A stretch of DNA of 64,000 nucleotides from Anaerolineae bacterium (GTDB lineage Bacteria > Chloroflexota > Anaerolineae > Anaerolineales > Anaerolineaceae). The translations under genes were made by a program, and so were the position numbers. The stretch is from NCBI GenBank assembly GCA_013314735.1, contig JABUFD010000002.1:620001-684000 (forward strand). The letters run 5' to 3'. The notes beneath the pieces were generated by a model that saw nothing but the letters and a program-made list of their open reading frames with translations, did no database searches and was not told where the DNA came from. This document shows, piece after piece, positions 8,254-18,043 of the stretch. Position 1 is the first letter of the stretch, and each line of letters opens with the position of its first letter.

Positions 8254-9390
8254 ATGAAGATACCAAGGGTATTATCCACTCAAATCAAAGCCAATATCAT
8301 TCCCGGTAAAGTACTGGTTTTATATGGACCTCGTCAGGTTGGAAAGACAACCTTGTTGCGAGATCTGCTTCGGTCAGTAGAGGTGCGCAGCAAGTTTATC
8401 AATGCTGATGAATTAATCTACCGTGAAGCACTCTCCAGCCAGAATAAACAATTGCTGGGTGAATTGTTGGCTGATGCGCAATTACTGGCGATTGATGAAG
8501 CCCAGCGGGTGCCAGATATCGGGTTGAACCTGAAAATCCTTGTGGACTCTTTTCCGCATGCCGCCATCATCGCTACCGGGTCTGCTTCGTTTGACCTTGC
8601 CAACAAAATCAGTGAGCCACTGACGGGGCGAAAACTGACCATGTACCTGCATCCTGTGATGTATTCTGAATTGCAAGAGGCATTTGGCTCGTTTGAAGCA
8701 CGTATGCAGTTAAACCGTTGGCTGGTATATGGTGGTTATCCTGCCATTGTGACCACAGAGGACCCGGTACTGCGTGAACGTTTATTGGGTGAGTTGGTGG
8801 GTTCTTACTTGTATCGCGATATCCTTGAATTGGAAGGGGTGCGTAGGGCTGAGAAGATTGTCGATCTGCTGCGCCTGCTGGCATTCCAGATCGGACAGGA
8901 GGTATCGCTCAGTGAGTTGGCATCCAATCTGGCCATTAATCGGGCTACCGTGGAACGTTACCTGGATTTGTTGGAACAAGTATTTGTGATTTACCGTGTA
9001 CGTGGGTTTTCCCGCAACCTGCGAAAAGAGATCAGTAAAAATGCGCGTTATTATTTTTATGATAATGGTGTCCGCAACAGCTTGATCGCGAATTTTAATC
9101 CTCTTGAACTTCGGAACGATGTGGGACAGTTATGGGAAAATTTCCTGATGACGGAACGCTTGAAGCGCAACCAGGTCTACAACAGGCAAGTAAACCGATA
9201 TTTTTGGCGCACCTATGACCAGAAAGAAATTGATTCTATTGAAGAATATGGTGGAAATCTTCACGGATTCGAATTCAAGTGGAAGCAGGGTGAAATGAAA
9301 CCTGCTACGCGGATGGAATTTGAACAAGCGTACCCAAACTCGGTGTTAAAGACCATCAGCCAGGAAAATTTTGTTGAATTCCTCACCTGA
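8254..9390 (+). CDS. AAA_14 / DUF4143 ATPase
   Basis: 378 residues. Walker A is GPRQVGKTTLLRD near residues 25-37 and Walker B is LLAIDEAQRVPDIG near residue 75. The C-terminal half has the DUF4143 pattern: a winged-helix part (LASNLAINRATVERYLDLLEQ) followed by YYFYDNGVRN and a nuclease-like end with RYFWRT...EIDSIEEYGGNLHGFEFKW. Members are common accessory ATPases of uncertain role. There is no Shine-Dalgarno; the promoter points to a leaderless transcript. The gene is visibly richer in A/T than its neighbours and stands alone, which suggests horizontal acquisition. Confidence 0.85.
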   Translation: MKIPRVLSTQIKANIIPGKVLVLYGPRQVGKTTLLRDLLRSVEVRSKFINADELIYREALSSQNKQLLGELLADAQLLAIDEAQRVPDIGLNLKILVDSFPHAAIIATGSASFDLANKISEPLTGRKLTMYLHPVMYSELQEAFGSFEARMQLNRWLVYGGYPAIVTTEDPVLRERLLGELVGSYLYRDILELEGVRRAEKIVDLLRLLAFQIGQEVSLSELASNLAINRATVERYLDLLEQVFVIYRVRGFSRNLRKEISKNARYYFYDNGVRNSLIANFNPLELRNDVGQLWENFLMTERLKRNQVYNRQVNRYFWRTYDQKEIDSIEEYGGNLHGFEFKWKQGEMKPATRMEFEQAYPNSVLKTISQENFVEFLT

Positions 9391-9444
9391 TAATCTGGGG
9401 ATTTGATCGCGGATTGAATTGATCGTTTCCTGTTGATAATGAAA

Positions 9445-9471
9445 AAGCCAACCGCAGATTCGGGTTGGCTT
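9445..9471. terminator. bidirectional terminator hairpin
   Basis: AAGCCAACC and GGTTGGCTT form a perfect 9-bp stem with a 9-nt loop, lying between two convergent genes. An A-run precedes it on the plus strand, giving U residues for the minus-strand transcript; T-rich sequence follows on the plus strand. Confidence 0.7.
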
Positions 9472-9502
9472 CTGGTTTGATGGTCTCAGGGTCGGGGTAA
9501 TC

Positions 9503-10921
9503 TTAGCGCAGGCTGGGTGGTTTCCAATCGCCGGCGCCGGTGATGCGGGTGATGCGTCCGCCGTCGGGCAGGGGCATGTCGGCCCAGGTGCGTCCTTCGC
9601 CGTTGAACTGCGGCAACCATTCCGCCAGGGCGTCAAACATCTCGTCGCACATCGCCCACACTTCCGGCGGGTTGAGTACGGCACCGGTCAGCGGGTCATG
9701 CAGCACGGCCAGCTTGACGAGGTCGCGGTTGCCGGTGAGGGCGGCCTCGACCACCATTTCCTGTACGTTGACTGTCACCTTGCAAGTGGCGGCGCATTGC
9801 TGCGGCAGGGCGCCCATCCAGGCGGGATGCACGCCGGTGCGGTCGACGTAGCACGGCAGCTCCACCGTGCAGCCATCGGGGAGGTTATCGATCAGGCTGG
9901 TGTTGCCCAGGTTGAAGTGCCCACGGTAGGCACGCCCGGTTTCGAGGGCTTCGATGATGTAGGAGGCATGCTCATGGGAACGCTCACCCAGCTGGATCAG
10001 GGGCAGTTCACCGCTCATCAGTTTGGGGTAATTTTCCTCGTATTCGTGGCGGGTTTCGCGGCAAACGCGCAGGTATCCGCCAGTTTCGCCGTGGATCCAG
10101 GCATCGTAGCTGATCCACGAATCAATCTCATCCGGGCGCTTGCGGTACCACGGCACGTATTCGCTCAGGTGCCCGTTGGATTCGGTGGAATAGTAGCCGA
10201 AGCGCTTGAGGATGTCGATACGCACCTTTTCCTGGCGGGAGAAATCGGGATGCTGCTCGAAGGCTTCTGCCAGGAACGGCAGCATGTCCATCCCCTGGTA
10301 ACTGACCTGGGTGAACCAGGTCTGGTGGTTGATGCCGACGCAGTTGTAATCGACCTCATCCTGCGGCAGGCCCAGTGCCTGGGCAATCTGCCAGTGTCCG
10401 CCCAAAACGCCGTGGCACAGGCCGATCACCTGCACCCCGCCGGCGCGGCGCAGCGCCCAGGTATTCATCGCCATCGGGTTGGAGTAGTTGATCAGGATCG
10501 CATTGGGTTTGGCAACCTCGCGCATATCTTTGGCAATCTCGAGCAGCACCGGGATGGTGCGCAGGGCGTAGAAAATCCCGCCGGGGGCGAGGGTGTCGCC
10601 CACGCACTGGTCCACACCGTATTTAAGCGGAATCTCGATATCTTTGGCGAAGGCTTCCAACCCGCCCACGCGTACCAGCGAGAGCACGTAGTCAGCGCCG
10701 GTGATGGCTTCGCGCTGGCTGGTGGTGTCGATCACCGTGGCAGGCAGGTGGTTATCGGCGAGGAATTTGCGGGCGATGTTGCCCGCCATGGCTAGGCTGT
10801 TTGGGTTGATGTCCATGAAGCGGAACTCGGTTTCCCGCAGTTCAGGCACAGCCATCAGGTCAGCCACAAGGCGCTGGCAAAAGGTCAGGCTGCCCGCGCC
10901 GATGATCGCAATTTTCAACAT
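9503..10921 (-). CDS. GH4 alpha-glucosidase/alpha-galactosidase
   Basis: 472 residues from ATG 10921, which has AAGGAG 8 nt upstream; an upstream in-frame extension to 11002 is not needed. GH4 enzymes use NAD+ and Mn2+ in a redox-elimination mechanism. The N-terminal IIGAGSLTFCQRLVADLMA is the Rossmann NAD site. GLCHGVLGG carries the metal-binding Cys, and CVGINHQTWF the conserved Asn-His. FGYYSTESNGHLSEYVPWY is typical of the alpha-galactosidase/alpha-glucosidase branch. It is cytoplasmic and would act on imported disaccharides. The exact sugar cannot be read from the sequence. Confidence 0.9.
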   Translation of the reverse strand: MLKIAIIGAGSLTFCQRLVADLMAVPELRETEFRFMDINPNSLAMAGNIARKFLADNHLPATVIDTTSQREAITGADYVLSLVRVGGLEAFAKDIEIPLKYGVDQCVGDTLAPGGIFYALRTIPVLLEIAKDMREVAKPNAILINYSNPMAMNTWALRRAGGVQVIGLCHGVLGGHWQIAQALGLPQDEVDYNCVGINHQTWFTQVSYQGMDMLPFLAEAFEQHPDFSRQEKVRIDILKRFGYYSTESNGHLSEYVPWYRKRPDEIDSWISYDAWIHGETGGYLRVCRETRHEYEENYPKLMSGELPLIQLGERSHEHASYIIEALETGRAYRGHFNLGNTSLIDNLPDGCTVELPCYVDRTGVHPAWMGALPQQCAATCKVTVNVQEMVVEAALTGNRDLVKLAVLHDPLTGAVLNPPEVWAMCDEMFDALAEWLPQFNGEGRTWADMPLPDGGRITRITGAGDWKPPSLR

Positions 10922-10963
10922 GTTCTGGTTCTCCTTTATCCGGTTGCGGTATGCTATGGCTTG

Positions 10964-10969
10964 ATTATA
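10964..10969 (-). promoter_or_regulatory. -10 element of the GH4 gene
   Basis: TATAAT on the minus strand lies about 43 bp upstream of ATG 10921, leaving a short leader with AAGGAG. No clear -35 was identified. Confidence 0.4.
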
Positions 10970-11102
10970 ACGAACCCCCGGGGCTGCCGGGGTGGTTTTC
11001 ATTTACAGAAAAAGGATTGTTGGACCAGGCGCAGTTTTCCGCGGTTGCCCTGTCTTCTGCACTTTCGCGAATGTCGGCATCCCGCGGCGGGGTGGTTAAC
11101 AA

Positions 11103-11134
11103 GAACATTCTGCCGCCGTTGCGTCAGAATGTTC
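11103..11134. terminator. hairpin between the VWA gene and the GH4 gene
   Basis: GAACATTCTG and CAGAATGTTC form a perfect 10-bp stem around a 12-nt loop. On the minus strand it follows the VWA gene and precedes GH4, but only a weak T-run follows, so it may be a terminator or a regulatory structure. The rest of 10970-11211 shows nothing else. Confidence 0.4.
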
Positions 11135-11211
11135 CTCCCCTTCGAGCCGGTGCGCAATTCTCCCATTGCGCTGGCCAGCCCTGCCTGTTTACGAACGAAC
11201 GCCTGGTTCGC

Positions 11212-12480
11212 CTAAACTTCGTTTTGTTCCTCGCTGTCGTCGATGTTGCGGTCGCGGCTGCGGCGGTAAGTGTTGTAGTGCATGCGTTTGCGTTCTTCCT
11301 CACTCAGGCCATCGCGCATGCGCTCGCTGCGGTTGGTGAACAGCTGGCGGTCTTCGGCGCGCAGGTAATGCGCGGTGCCTTCCATGGCGCTGGCCATCAC
11401 CGCCTGGGCCTGGTCGCGCTTGCCCATCCGTTCCAGCAGGAGCGCTTCGCGGGTGGTGTCAGAAAGGTGCACCTTGCCGTAGCGTGCCATCATCTCGGCA
11501 TGGTAGGGCGCGTTTTCGCACGCCGCCAGCCCGGCATACTCGAACACGGCTGTCGTATCGGCAGAAAACTCGCTGCCGTCTTCCCCCCGGGCATGCAGGC
11601 TGAAGGTGACGCTGGCCTTGCCCGGCTCCGATTGCGGCGGCAGGTTGAGGATCAGGTACACGGCGCGTTCCTGCAATGCCACCAGGTCGCCGAGGAACAC
11701 ACGCAGCTGGCCCTCCTGAATCTGGTGTCGCCAGCCGCCCAGCACCTCAACGGTGGCACCAGCCGGCAGGAGGCAGCGCAGTTCAGCGCCTTTGGCCGTC
11801 ACCTGCACCAGTTCCTGCAATTCGGCCAGGAAAATTTCCGGGATGTGGCGCGGGTGCTCGATGAAGTAGAAATTCCCGCCGCCCTGGCTGCTCATGCGTT
11901 CCAGCAGCTGTTCGGAAAAGTCCACCCCAACCCCGAAGGTGCTGGTGGCAATGCCGCGTTCATGCAGGGCGGCGGCATGCTGCCCGAGTTCCTCCAGTGA
12001 GGTGATGCCCTGGTTGGCAAGCCCATCTGACAGCAGCAGCACGCGGTTGACCTGGTTGTCGGCCATGTGCCGGGCAACGGCTTCGCAGCCCATCAGCCAG
12101 CCGTCCGAAAGATTGGTCATCCCGCGCGGGAAAACCTCATCAATCGCGCTCAGGAAGTGGGCGCGGTTCTCCTCGGTCAGTTCCACGTTCGGCATCACCG
12201 TTTCGGCGATGTTATCATAGATGAACAAGCCGGCGCGATCATCGGCTTTGAGCATGCCGATCACGTGGCGTGCGGCCTGCTTCACGTACTCGATTTTTTC
12301 GCCCTGCATCGAGCCAGAGCGGTCGATCACCAGCCCCAGGTTGAGGGGCATGCGTTGTTCCTGTTTGCGCTGGGTGGCGGGGGCCTGCAGCTTGATCTCC
12401 ACCACGCGCCGGGTGGCATGCTCTTTGGCGATCAATGCTTTTTCCAGCGTCGCCTCGATTTGTAAAGAAGGTTGGCTCAT
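11212..12480 (-). CDS. von Willebrand factor A domain protein, partner of MerR regulator
   Basis: 422 residues from ATG 12480 (MSQPSLQIEATLEK). The VWA domain starts near residue 46. Its MIDAS motif DRSGSM (Asp53, Ser55, Ser57) is intact, followed by RGMTNLSDG and LLLSDGLAN, the other metal-site loops. A beta-rich domain follows (about residues 230-330) and a helical tail with AHYLRAEDRQLF and a Glu/Arg-rich end. No signal peptide or membrane anchor is present, so it is cytoplasmic. It lies 37 bp downstream of the merR-like gene on the same strand and is almost certainly in its operon. VWA domains bind protein partners through the metal; the partner here may be the regulator itself (inference). 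Confidence 0.88.
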   Translation of the reverse strand: MSQPSLQIEATLEKALIAKEHATRRVVEIKLQAPATQRKQEQRMPLNLGLVIDRSGSMQGEKIEYVKQAARHVIGMLKADDRAGLFIYDNIAETVMPNVELTEENRAHFLSAIDEVFPRGMTNLSDGWLMGCEAVARHMADNQVNRVLLLSDGLANQGITSLEELGQHAAALHERGIATSTFGVGVDFSEQLLERMSSQGGGNFYFIEHPRHIPEIFLAELQELVQVTAKGAELRCLLPAGATVEVLGGWRHQIQEGQLRVFLGDLVALQERAVYLILNLPPQSEPGKASVTFSLHARGEDGSEFSADTTAVFEYAGLAACENAPYHAEMMARYGKVHLSDTTREALLLERMGKRDQAQAVMASAMEGTAHYLRAEDRQLFTNRSERMRDGLSEEERKRMHYNTYRRSRDRNIDDSEEQNEV

Positions 12481-12517
12481 TTCGTTTTCATTCTCCTGTT
12501 CTCGTTCGGGGTACCGG

Positions 12518-13156
12518 TTAACTGTGCCGGATTTTGGTGAAGTTCTGGCTGATCCAGTCCAGCAGGCGCTGGAATTCCTGTTCAAATTGCTGGTAAATGG
12601 CTTCGGCGATGTGGATCTCGAAGCCGGGGAAGACCTGGATGCGGCGCCATGGTTCGCCAGGCGGGTTGCCCCAACTGCGCTTGCGCGGCGGCGGGGTGAC
12701 CGACTGGCGCTTGCGGATGTCATGGATGTAATCGAGCGCTTCCTGGTCGGGCGGGGTTTCCGCCGGCTTCCCCCCGCGCAGGGTGTGGATGTAATCCAGC
12801 GCGCTGGTTTCGCGCAAGGATTTTGGCGATGCTGCGATGGGCAGCGAATGGTTTTCGACCATGTCCAGCGCCGGGGGGGCGGCTTCGACGGCATCCAACT
12901 GCTGGAGCATTTCCCGCACCTGGGCATCCGTCAGCTGCGCCATGCGTTCGCGGATTTCCTTCAGCGGCAGGTAGGCGTCCTTCCAGCGCCGGATGAGTTC
13001 CAGCCGGTCCAGGTAACTGGCATCATACAGCGCGTAGCGCCCGGAAGTTTCGGCGGGGGGCAGGAGGCCCTCATTGACATAGTAGCGGATCGTCCGTACC
13101 GTCACCCCCGCGGCATCCGCCAGTTCACTGATCGTCATTTCTTCGTTATCGTTCAT
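12518..13156 (-). CDS. MerR-type transcriptional regulator with duplicated ALDYIH motif
   Basis: 212 residues. The N-terminal 75 residues are a MerR winged helix-turn-helix (TISELADAAGVTVRTIRYYV, then GRYALYDASYLDRLELIRR). The effector half is not a metal or drug domain. It holds two copies of one short motif, ALDYIHTLR (about 117-125) and ALDYIHDIR (about 138-146), in a Pro/charged, probably disordered linker, then a helical end (AIYQQFEQEFQRLLDWI). No Cys metal site is present. The repeated motif looks like a docking peptide, perhaps for the VWA protein encoded next. The start sits 6 nt from its -10, so the mRNA should be leaderless. Confidence 0.87.
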   Translation of the reverse strand: MNDNEEMTISELADAAGVTVRTIRYYVNEGLLPPAETSGRYALYDASYLDRLELIRRWKDAYLPLKEIRERMAQLTDAQVREMLQQLDAVEAAPPALDMVENHSLPIAASPKSLRETSALDYIHTLRGGKPAETPPDQEALDYIHDIRKRQSVTPPPRKRSWGNPPGEPWRRIQVFPGFEIHIAEAIYQQFEQEFQRLLDWISQNFTKIRHS

Positions 13157-13162
13157 GACAGT

Positions 13163-13191
13163 AGTATAGCGCTATTACGTAATACTGTCAA
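13163..13191 (-). promoter_or_regulatory. MerR-type promoter with palindrome in the spacer; leaderless start
   Basis: Read on the minus strand, TTGACA (13191-13186) and TATACT (13168-13163) are 17 bp apart. The spacer contains the 12-bp palindrome TATTACGTAATA at 13173-13184, the position at which MerR proteins bind. Only 6 nt lie between the -10 and ATG 13156. Confidence 0.75.
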
Positions 13192-13498
13192 TATATTGGT
13201 GAGGGGAATCTTGCTGATATTTTTCGGAAAAACCAGGTCCTGAAGGTGGAAATAAATATTTATGTGAAAGGATGGGCTTAAATCATCATTTTGTTTCGAT
13301 GGTTGCGGTGCAAACCAGGGGATTATGGGTGCTGATTAACCAATCACTGTCGTTTTTGGAAAGTACTGTTTTACAACAACACCCTATTTCTGCAAAATAC
13401 ATTCCCCTCCGTTTTCCCGACATTAAAAAATCCTGCTTCGGTTTCGGGGGGAAATCCCGTATAATGGAATTAAGCCAACATTTCAACCTGGAGAGGAC
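13192..13498. other. non-coding region between merR-like gene and mini membrane gene
   Basis: AT-richer stretch. TATAAT at 13460-13465 with weak TTCGGT 17 bp upstream is a likely promoter for the gene at 13499. A short inverted repeat TGATT-AACC-AATCA lies near 13335. Otherwise I see no gene or RNA. Confidence 0.4.
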
Positions 13499-13696
13499 AT
13501 GAACCATAGCCCGAACCATCATCGTCCGCACCACGAATCGATCGAGGTGACGGAAGAAATGCCCGGCAGGCCGTTTGACACCCAGCCGCCCAGCCTGTGG
13601 AAACAGGCGCTGACCATTACGGTATTCCTGGCAGGGCTTGCCCTGCTGGCCACCGCGATGGCGTACGGCATGGCGTGGCTCGTCAACCTCGGTTAA
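13499..13696 (+). CDS. small His-rich single-pass membrane protein
   Basis: 65 residues. The N-terminus is rich in His (MNHSPNHHRPHHESIEV), followed by an acidic/Pro stretch and one hydrophobic helix (ALTITVFLAGLALLATAMA) ending in a short tail. Ribosome site GGAGAGG lies 4 nt before the ATG, with a -10 upstream, so it is probably expressed. The His cluster could bind a divalent metal. No family is recognised. Confidence 0.65.
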   Translation: MNHSPNHHRPHHESIEVTEEMPGRPFDTQPPSLWKQALTITVFLAGLALLATAMAYGMAWLVNLG

Positions 13697-13819
13697 GCCC
13701 TTCATCCGCAGCCCCTCAATTTTTCTAACAAAGGGCGTGCGCTGGGGGAAAAGTGTGCCCAAATATCCCCGCTTCAACCATTCCCGCGCGGCAGGCGCGG
13801 CTTTGTTACGCCAACCGCA

Positions 13820-14536
13820 CTACCACTCGCGCCGCAGGGCGGCACCGAGCCATTCACAGCGGTTGAGGTATTCGATGCGCCAGCGCTCGAGGTCGAACCC
13901 GTCGCCGCGTTCGGGGCCGTAACTGAAGCACGAGATGGCGGCGTTTTCGCTTTCGAACCAGTAATTGACCGGGTGAATGTTGTTGACCAGCACATCCACA
14001 AAGCGCCCGAAGAACCCGCCGTGGCTCACCAGGGCGATACGTTCGGTGGTGCCGCCGAACTGGGCCAGCAGGTGGCGGATCACCTGGTCGGCGCGTCCGG
14101 TGCGTTCGGCGCGCGGTTCCACCTCGGGGCGGTTCCACCAGCCCTGGTCGCCGATCTCCGGTCCAATCGTGAACTGGGGGAAGGCGGCGCTGATCTCGGC
14201 GCGGTTCATGCCCGGCGCGCCGACGTGTTCTCCGGTGTCGGGGTCATTCCCCACGCAGCCGCCCTCTTCGTGCAGCGGTTTCCACACCATTTTGGGGCAA
14301 TCATACAGCGCTTCGAACGCCGCCGCGGTCTGCAGGGTGCGCAGGAAGGGGCTGATGTAGATGCGACTGAAGCCGAATTCTGCACGGTGTTCCGCCAGGA
14401 AGGCGGCCAGCGCGGCGGCCTGCTGCCGCCCGAGGTCGCTGATTGGCGGATCGGGCAGGCGGTCGGTGTCATCACGGTATTGGTGCCACAGGCAGTTGTT
14501 GACAGATTCGGCATGGCGGATGAAGAATATTTTCAT
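13820..14536 (-). CDS. histidine phosphatase superfamily protein (phosphoglycerate mutase-like)
   Basis: 238 residues from ATG 14536, so that FFIRHAESVNN lies at the N-terminus. RHAES carries the catalytic His that is phosphorylated. Other landmarks are PISDLGRQQAAALAAFL, IYISPFLRTLQTA with the second Arg, and ALVSHGGFFGRFVD with the second catalytic His. It is cytoplasmic. The substrate could be a sugar phosphate or a small phosphoester; the superfamily is broad. AAGGAAG lies about 12 nt upstream of this ATG. A longer N-terminal extension to 14563 is possible but adds only MACERKPHP. Confidence 0.85.
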   Translation of the reverse strand: MKIFFIRHAESVNNCLWHQYRDDTDRLPDPPISDLGRQQAAALAAFLAEHRAEFGFSRIYISPFLRTLQTAAAFEALYDCPKMVWKPLHEEGGCVGNDPDTGEHVGAPGMNRAEISAAFPQFTIGPEIGDQGWWNRPEVEPRAERTGRADQVIRHLLAQFGGTTERIALVSHGGFFGRFVDVLVNNIHPVNYWFESENAAISCFSYGPERGDGFDLERWRIEYLNRCEWLGAALRREW

Positions 14537-14658
14537 GGGATGGGGCTTCCTTTCGCATGCCAACTATACCACAGGTGGTTACAGTTTCACACCAACGGGC
14601 GCGGGTGCAAATGGGAGATAAGAATATGTTAACAAGCGTGCTTTCCTGCGGGTATCTA

Positions 14659-14686
14659 TTGACACAACGGTCAAATATTGTATAAT
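14659..14686 (+). promoter_or_regulatory. consensus sigma-70 promoter of the ABC uptake operon
   Basis: Perfect TTGACA (14659-14664) and perfect TATAAT (14681-14686) with a 16-bp spacer. Transcription should start near 14693, giving a leader of about 430 nt before the binding-protein gene. A second extended -10 (TGGTATAAT) lies at 14769-14777. Confidence 0.8.
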
Positions 14687-14693
14687 ACAAATA

Positions 14694-14707
14694 TGGGAGC
14701 GCTCCCA
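14694..14707. promoter_or_regulatory. LacI-family operator, CelR-type box
   Basis: The perfect 14-bp palindrome TGGGAGCGCTCCCA covers the predicted start site. It equals the box known for the cellobiose-responsive LacI-family repressor CelR of Thermobifida and related actinobacteria. Binding here would block initiation until a sugar ligand is present. No LacI-family gene is in the window. Confidence 0.8.
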
Positions 14708-14777
14708 ATTTGAAACACCGACCACCAATCTGGGAAACATGCGCAGAACAGACGGAAGCTTGACATAATGGTATAAT

Positions 14778-15123
14778 GGGACTATCACCTCATCTGTTCA
14801 CGATCAGCAAGTACCCGGAGTCAGCGCCTGCAGAATGGCGCGGTGCGCCTCTCATGCCGCGGCGCCGCGGGATGGCCAGACAGCCATCACTGGCAGCAGT
14901 ATACCGCAACACCAACCAATGTGTATCTTTGGAAATTCGTGACACACTGTTTTACTGAGAGAATGAAAAAAACTTTTACCCTTTTGCCTGTTTCACCAAC
15001 TGTGCCCGGCCTGGTTTGCTCCGGCCGCGCAAACTCCACGGGAGCACCACAGATGCCGAGGGCCGGCAGCTGTGATAATCTAATTTTTAACCAACTCATG
15101 TATTCTAGAGAGGAAAAGAGAAT
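14778..15123 (+). other. long untranslated leader of the ABC operon with possible small ORF
   Basis: Holds a GC-rich palindrome CCGCGGCGCCGCGG near 14857 and, from ATG 14963, a 54-codon frame (MKKTFTLLPVSP...) whose TGA overlaps the next start as ATGA at 15124-15127. The small frame has only GAGAG very close to its ATG and no known family, so it may be chance or a coupled leader peptide. No known riboswitch was recognised. Confidence 0.3.
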
Positions 15124-16944
<1,821 letters not shown>

Positions 16945-16961
16945 GTCCTGATCCAATCAAC

Positions 16962-16996
16962 ACAGCCATGTCCCGTGAACCCCGGGGCATGGCTGT
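16962..16996 (+). terminator. intra-operon hairpin after the binding-protein gene
   Basis: ACAGCCATG pairs with CATGGCTGT, extended by CCC/GGG, and TTTGTT follows. It lies between the binding-protein and permease genes, where partial termination or 3' end protection usually raises binding-protein levels. Confidence 0.65.
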
Positions 16997-17024
16997 TTGT
17001 TAATATCTGACAGGAGGTGTTCTG

Positions 17025-18032
17025 TTGAAAGGGTACCGTAAATATTTTGGAGCCAAGCTGATCTGGTTCGGGGTCACGCTGGTGGCTGCCTTCATGTTAA
17101 ATTTTATTTTGCCGCGGTTGATGCCCGGCGATCCGGTGGCGGTGATCACCCAGCGGGTGACCCAGGGGATGACCAGCCAGACCGGTGTGCAAAAAGTCTA
17201 TGAAGAATATGCCAACCTGTTTGGCACCACCAAGCCCATGCATGAGCAGTTCATTCTCTACATGGGCAATATGTTAAAAGGGGACCTGGGTACTTCCTTC
17301 AGCCAGTATCCCCGGCCTGTTTCCGATATCATTCGCAGTTCGGTATGGTGGACTGTGTCGCTGCAATTCCCGGCGATTATCGTGGGTTGGCTGCTGGGCA
17401 ATCTTCTCGGCGCGCTGGCAGCTTATCTGAAAAAAGGCTGGGACAAGGTGCTGATGCCCGTCAGTATTTTTGTGAGTAATTTGCCGGCATTTGGTTCGGC
17501 GATCATCCTGCTGGTGATTTTCGGGGTGCAACTCAGCTTGCTGCCGACTTCCGGCGGTTACGGGTTCGACTTGATCCCCAATTTCAGCTTCAGGTTCATC
17601 TGGTCGGTTTTTGTGCATTACCAGCTGCCGTTCTGGTCGATCGTGTTGATCTCGATTGGCGGACAGGCGATTGGGATGCGCTCGATGGCGATCTATGAAT
17701 TGAATGCTGACTACGTCAAGTATGCCCGTTTTTTGGGCATCAAAGACCGCAAGATCATCGGGTACGTGTTCCGCAACGCGATGCTGCCGCAGATCACCGG
17801 CCTGGCGCTTTCCATTGGTACCATGGTGGGCGGTGCGCTCGTGGCGGAAACCATTTTCAGCTACCCCGGACTGGGTTCCACCATTTTCTCGGCCGTGATG
17901 GGGCAGGATTACCCGTTGATCTCTGCCACCACACTGATCATCACGTTGATGGTGCTGTTTGCCACCTTCGCGATTGAGATCCTGTACGGTTTCATTGACC
18001 CGCGCATCAAAGCCGCGCAGACGGAACAATAG
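17025..18032 (+). CDS. ABC transporter permease, OppB/DppB type
   Basis: 335 residues with about six membrane helices. The N-terminal helix and the motif [12 protein letters not shown] are typical of the first permease of peptide-type importers. The cytoplasmic coupling (EAA) loop is [26 protein letters not shown]. Start is TTG 17025 with a strong AGGAGG upstream. It forms the channel with the next gene product and is separated from it by 11 bp. Confidence 0.92.
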   Translation: MKGYRKYFGAKLIWFGVTLVAAFMLNFILPRLMPGDPVAVITQRVTQGMTSQTGVQKVYEEYANLFGTTKPMHEQFILYMGNMLKGDLGTSFSQYPRPVSDIIRSSVWWTVSLQFPAIIVGWLLGNLLGALAAYLKKGWDKVLMPVSIFVSNLPAFGSAIILLVIFGVQLSLLPTSGGYGFDLIPNFSFRFIWSVFVHYQLPFWSIVLISIGGQAIGMRSMAIYELNADYVKYARFLGIKDRKIIGYVFRNAMLPQITGLALSIGTMVGGALVAETIFSYPGLGSTIFSAVMGQDYPLISATTLIITLMVLFATFAIEILYGFIDPRIKAAQTEQ

Positions 18033-18043
18033 GAGGTGCCGCG

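Noticed and set aside
10922-11002. Upstream extension of the GH4 protein
   Set aside because: The Rossmann motif begins at residue 5 from ATG 10921, which has a strong ribosome site; the extension covers the promoter.
14776-14958. 60-codon frame just after the second -10 in the ABC operon leader
   Set aside because: No ribosome site, no recognisable composition, and it overlaps a GC palindrome; treated as leader sequence.
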